Of a stretch of DNA of 64,000 nucleotides, positions 60,748 to 64,000 are shown piece after piece; positions within the stretch are counted from its first letter, which is position 1, and every line of letters starts with the position of its first letter. A program made the translations under genes and the position numbers. A model generated the notes under the pieces. That model worked only from the letters and a program-made list of their open reading frames with translations, was not told where the DNA came from and did not search any database. Where the stretch lies: positions 62,001 through 126,000 of the forward strand of contig CAJNCS010000003.1 in the NCBI GenBank assembly GCA_905221325.1, read 5' to 3'. Source of the DNA: a bacterium (GTDB lineage Bacteria > Bacillota > Bacilli > Lactobacillales > Streptococcaceae).

Positions 60748-61589
60748 TATTTATACTTATCCTCCAGCTGGCTCATCCAGATACCAAGCCAAATGCCAAG
60801 CGCAAAGAAGAAGGCAATGAGAACATAGCTCACAATAGAAAGTCCAGTGTATTGGATACTTTCAGCATTTCCGGCATTTGGGATCAAAATTAAGAGGGTG
60901 CTTGAAAGTACAATTCCGATGATAAAGTGATAAACACGGGAGTGGTAGTTGTTCAAGGCGTGATCCATTAATTTTGAAAAGATAATGAGGGTTGCTCCTG
61001 CACCAATCCCGATAGGAAGGAAGGTACCAAACAAATCAAAGGTCTTAAAACCAGTGAGCATTGGAGCGTACAGTCCCAAAATCAAAAGTAGATTTGACGG
61101 ACTTAAACCAGGCACCAAGACACCAAGAGCTAAAAGAACACCTGCCAAGATGAAGTTTGCAAAACTAGCACTGAGTGAACCTACGACAAAATTGAGAGCG
61201 TAAAGGCCCAATCCTGAAAGGATAAAGGTAGTCCAGAACCAGACTAGGTCAATCTTATCACGATTAGATTCTCGAGTAGATTCTTTAAGGAGGCTAGGAA
61301 CTGTACCGATGATAGCTCCAGCAAAGCTCCACAAAACATAGACTTGGTAATTTTCTAGCAAATACTCGATCGGATAGGAAAATAAACCAATCCCAAGCAA
61401 CATCCCGATAGCTACTGGGATAAAGTAAAGGACATTCTCTTTAAAATCCTTAAAGGGATGAGCCAGAAAGCCAATCATTCGCTCGTAAATTCCCAAAATA
61501 GCTGCCAGAACTCCTCCAGAAATCCCGGGCAAGATAAATCCTAAGGCAATGACAATCCCTTTAATAACTCGTGCAATCCATGAAAACAT
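60747..61589 (-). CDS. DUF368 membrane protein (polyprenyl-phosphate recycling family)
   Basis: 280 residues from the ATG at 61589, with GAGGA upstream on the minus strand; the longer in-frame version would start upstream of the likely promoter (minus-strand TATAAT near 61635). Polytopic. DUF368 signature 'GFILPGISGGVLAAILGIYERMI' and its inverted half 'GVLVPGLSPSNLLLILGLY' are both visible, showing the internal repeat. DUF368 proteins were recently shown (PopT) to translocate undecaprenyl phosphate back across the membrane for wall synthesis. Head of a three-gene operon. Confidence 0.88.
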   Translation of the reverse strand: MFSWIARVIKGIVIALGFILPGISGGVLAAILGIYERMIGFLAHPFKDFKENVLYFIPVAIGMLLGIGLFSYPIEYLLENYQVYVLWSFAGAIIGTVPSLLKESTRESNRDKIDLVWFWTTFILSGLGLYALNFVVGSLSASFANFILAGVLLALGVLVPGLSPSNLLLILGLYAPMLTGFKTFDLFGTFLPIGIGAGATLIIFSKLMDHALNNYHSRVYHFIIGIVLSSTLLILIPNAGNAESIQYTGLSIVSYVLIAFFFALGIWLGIWMSQLEDKYK

Positions 61590-61657
61590 AATAAAATCCT
61601 CAATTTCATAAAATTCTTTCTCTATGCTATCAATTATAACACAGACGGGGAGAAAAT

Positions 61658-61694
61658 GAAAAAACAAGTGAAAAAGTTTGTTATTTTCACTTGT
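61658..61694 (-). terminator. Intrinsic terminator after the GH25 gene (minus strand)
   Basis: ACAAGTGAAAA / TTTTCACTTGT stem with a 9-nt loop; A-run to the left reads as Ts on the minus strand. Confidence 0.85.
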
Positions 61695-61695
61695 C

Positions 61696-62496
61696 TTATG
61701 GCCTTAAAAATAGTTTTCTGAAGGTTTCTTCCTTCTCTTTAGCAGTAGAAATCAAATTGATGTCCAAATGATGTTCAAATCCTGCAATTCTCCCCTTAGA
61801 TGTGTACTGGTGGAGGTCGTAGTCCAGATCAGTATTTGGCTTAGTTTCAAAATAACCAGAGTCAGTTCCATAGGAAGGAATCCAAACAGCAGAGAATTTA
61901 TCTGTATTGATACTATGCTCTTGCATGAAGTAAACCCCAACGTAGATGCCGATGTTTTTAGCGCCGAGAGCTGCCAGTTTGGCACGAAAGGCTTCAACAC
62001 CTTCATTCATATCGGACATTGTTTTTTCTTCAACATCTAACCAGTAGTAGCTAGGATTGTAGGGAGAAGCAGCGTTGTAGAAGACTTCAGCAGCCTTCTC
62101 CATTTCTTCCTTATTTTTTCCAGCTACATAGGCATAAACCCCCACAGGGACATTCCGTTTTTGAAATTCTGCTATATGATTTTTATAGGCTTTATCGACA
62201 CCATTGATAAAGGCAGCATCATTTGCTTCAGTATGCTGAGCCCCATTGTGCACGCGAACGATAACACCAGAAATGTTTTGAGATAAGGTGTCATAGTTGA
62301 TTTCCTCAGGTCTTTGCCAACCAGAGACATCGATAATGGGCTTATCAAGATTATGCAAGGCTTGTGTTTCAACTTGAAGAGCATTTGGTTTAGTTTTGAT
62401 AGGATGGTCCTCAAAACTTGGTTTGTTGAGGAGTAAAATCGCTATGAAAATTCCAAATAAACTCAAAATAATAGCAGGATGAATTTGTTTTCTCAT
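61696..62496 (-). CDS. GH25 lysozyme-family muramidase, membrane-anchored
   Basis: 266 residues: N-terminal hydrophobic anchor (about 8-24, no lipobox, no clear cleavage site), then a GH25 barrel. Catalytic-region motifs: 'PIIDVSGWQRPEEINY' (Asp in strand 1), 'GVYAYVAGKN', 'SYYWLDVEEKTMSD' (Asp/Glu pair), 'IGIYVGVYF' and 'DLHQYTSKGRIAG' (DxHQYT). No choline-binding repeats, unlike LytC. Likely cuts the MurNAc-GlcNAc bond close to the membrane. Divergent from glmU. Confidence 0.87.
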   Translation of the reverse strand: MRKQIHPAIILSLFGIFIAILLLNKPSFEDHPIKTKPNALQVETQALHNLDKPIIDVSGWQRPEEINYDTLSQNISGVIVRVHNGAQHTEANDAAFINGVDKAYKNHIAEFQKRNVPVGVYAYVAGKNKEEMEKAAEVFYNAASPYNPSYYWLDVEEKTMSDMNEGVEAFRAKLAALGAKNIGIYVGVYFMQEHSINTDKFSAVWIPSYGTDSGYFETKPNTDLDYDLHQYTSKGRIAGFEHHLDINLISTAKEKEETFRKLFLRP

Positions 62497-62614
62497 ATTT
62501 ATTTAGTTTATCGTAAAAATTTAAAAAAATCAAAGGAAACAGTTTAGAAATGTAGACAAGTAGGGGAGATTTTCAGGAAAGCACCTGTTTGTTTGTTCTT
62601 TAAAAGTAAAATTA

Positions 62615-62623
62615 TGGTATAAT
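62615..62623 (+). promoter_or_regulatory. Extended -10 promoter for glmU
   Basis: TGGTATAAT, 31 nt before the glmU ATG. Confidence 0.75.
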
Positions 62624-62627
62624 ATAA

Positions 62628-64000
<1,373 letters not shown>

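Overview
The window is a contiguous piece of a low-GC Gram-positive chromosome that I place in Streptococcus, most likely the Mitis group (S. mitis / S. oralis / S. infantis relatives of the pneumococcus). The evidence is the protein set itself: pneumococcal-type FtsW, CpoA, SpxR, PBP3 (DacA), an F-ATPase operon in the streptococcal order c-a-b-delta-alpha-gamma-beta-epsilon, a streptococcal methionine aminopeptidase with an internal insert, and strings of 'TGGTATAAT' extended -10 promoters. I saw no BOX or RUP elements, no insertion sequences, no prophage, no CRISPR array and no tRNA or rRNA genes. Almost all of it is core genome and every complete gene looks intact.

Layout. 1-7957: 3' end of prsA, ftsW, ppc, then a tRNA-Trp-type T-box leader driving the trpXYZ ABC transporter. 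8109-15807: the macromolecular-synthesis genes dnaG-rpoD with a DUF59 gene, then the cpoA glycolipid operon (two glycosyltransferases, two small membrane proteins, obg, a small unknown). 15863-18623 (minus): pepX with a linked ArgR-type regulator. 18788-24548: dnaE, pfkA, pyk. 24723-28695: murA, a GNAT acetyltransferase, spxR, map. 28822-31357: CcdA plus an extracellular thioredoxin lipoprotein, facing dacA. 31462-36290: an AI-2E family membrane protein, tuf, and ylxM / small unknown / ffh. 36373-40904 (minus): a BceAB-type ABC transporter with its own BceRS-type two-component system, the most accessory-looking block. 41164-45316: guaA, divergent GntR regulator, the U32 tRNA hydroxylation protein, a CHY zinc-finger protein. 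45551-51879: atpEBFHAGDC. 51914-57736: a lactonase-fold protein, a second AI-2E family protein, a TPR protein, and a polar amino-acid ABC transporter. 58013-62496 (minus): lysS, a histidine phosphatase, a YbaK-type deacylase, a DUF368 protein and a GH25 lysozyme-like protein. The window ends inside glmU.

How the genes work together. Several blocks serve the envelope: FtsW, MurA, GlmU and DacA make and trim peptidoglycan, CpoA and its partner make membrane glycolipids, DUF368 proteins recycle the lipid carrier, GH25 cuts wall glycan. Others are housekeeping: replication (dnaG, dnaE), transcription (rpoD), translation and secretion (tuf, lysS, map, ffh, trhP), and glycolysis/anaplerosis (pfkA, pyk, ppc).

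The points I find most worth a second look are regulatory. Two genes (cpoA and ylxM) begin exactly 8 nt after a consensus -10 hexamer and are therefore predicted to be leaderless. A strong intrinsic terminator sits 16 nt before obg inside its operon. The BceAB-type promoter carries an inverted repeat at about -44. The atp promoter has a near-cre palindrome just upstream. I found no clear undescribed multigene system; the window is mainly conserved chromosome.
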